This document shows positions 6,278-6,425 of a stretch of 6,425 bases of DNA, in pieces. The position numbers and the translations under genes were made by a program. Origin of the DNA: Chitinophagales bacterium (lineage in GTDB: Bacteria > Bacteroidota > Bacteroidia > Chitinophagales > Chitinophagaceae); the NCBI GenBank assembly GCA_013297585.1, contig JAAFHG010000224.1:1-6425 (forward strand), given 5' to 3'. Numbering within the stretch: the stretch's first letter is position 1; the number at the start of each line of letters is the position of its first letter. Under the pieces are notes generated by a model. It made no database searches. It had not been told where the DNA came from and saw only the letters and a list, made by a program, of their open reading frames with translations.

Positions 6278-6425
6278 ATAGAAAACGTCTATGCTATCTT
6301 TTTTTCGAGTTTGACAGACCCACGGATAGAACGCAGTAAACTACATTCTTTAACAGATATCATCGGACTTTCAATATGTGCCGTATTATGCGGCTGTAAT
6401 GAATGGACAGAGATTGAATTGTATG
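6278..6425 (+). CDS. ISAs1-family transposase, N-terminal fragment, start out of frame (possible frameshift)
   Basis: The plus frame beginning after an in-frame TAG at 6275-6277 encodes FFSSLTDPRIERSKLH (6299-6346) followed by SLTDIIGLSICAVLCGCNEW and TEIELY, reaching the window edge. The DPRIERSKLH...LTDII.L.ICAV.CGC.EW.EIE pattern is the N-terminal domain (DDE_Tnp_1-associated) of ISAs1/H-repeat transposases; the DDE catalytic core lies outside. There is no in-frame ATG. The only suitable ATG (6291) reads MLSFFRV and then stops at 6312-6314. With eight rather than seven T in the run at 6299-6305 it would read MLSFFSSLTDPR in phase. So this copy is either inactivated by a 1-nt loss, read by slippage on T7, started at TTG 6311, or affected by a sequencing error. 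Confidence 0.82.
   Translation, partial: MENVYAIFFSSLTDPRIERSKLHSLTDIIGLSICAVLCGCNEWTEIELY

Larger units (their letters stand above)
6217..6425 (+). mobile_element. Left end of an ISAs1-family insertion sequence (right end outside window)
   Basis: The proposed left tip is CAGGGCAAACGCATCTAAA starting at 6217, 17 bp after the glycosylase stop codon; ISAs1-family termini commonly begin with CAGGG. It is followed by about 70 bp of leader and then an ISAs1-type transposase frame that runs off the window. The flanking bases ending at 6216 (for example CACATAGGC) would be the target duplication, usually 8-10 bp in this family, but the other copy lies outside. The element appears to have inserted cleanly behind the glycosylase gene. 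The exact tip is an inference until the right inverted repeat is seen. Confidence 0.75.

Overview
The window reads as a chromosomal piece from a member of the Bacteroidota, most likely near Chitinophagaceae. The evidence is low G+C, a 655-residue GyrB of the short type, a large secreted FG-GAP/cadherin-like protein of the kind common in this phylum, a stand-alone MnmD methyltransferase, and starts without clear Shine-Dalgarno sequences. The lineage is inferred from recognised protein families, not from a search.

Layout. (1) Positions 1-2360, minus strand: the first 786 codons of a very large exported protein that runs off the left edge. It has a signal peptide, an IPT/TIG domain, seven FG-GAP/VCBS repeats with calcium-loop motifs, and then cadherin-like beta-sandwich domains. 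(2) 2361-2550: spacer with a strong hairpin terminator for gyrB and a weak candidate promoter for the surface protein. (3) 2551-4518, minus: gyrB, complete. (4) 4519-4801: spacer containing an 11-unit degenerate heptamer array that abuts the stop codon of the next gene. (5) 4802-5467, minus: mnmD, a tRNA wobble-uridine methyltransferase. (6) 5468-5593: divergent spacer almost filled by a 93-bp imperfect palindrome built from ACAAAG-type units. (7) 5594-6199, plus: an AlkA-like HhH-GPD DNA glycosylase. (8) 6217-6425, plus: the left end of an ISAs1-family insertion sequence. Its transposase frame opens in the window but is out of phase with the only nearby ATG because of a T7 run.

The genes do not form a pathway. 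GyrB (DNA supercoiling), MnmD (tRNA modification) and the glycosylase (base-excision repair of alkylated DNA) are housekeeping functions, each apparently its own transcription unit; the surface protein is accessory. I see no defence system, CRISPR array or clearly new multi-gene system. The most notable non-coding structure is that mnmD is framed by two unrelated repeat elements, one reaching its start codon and the other beginning at its stop codon, followed by the IS insertion beyond the glycosylase. This suggests a locus that accumulates repetitive DNA in its spacers.
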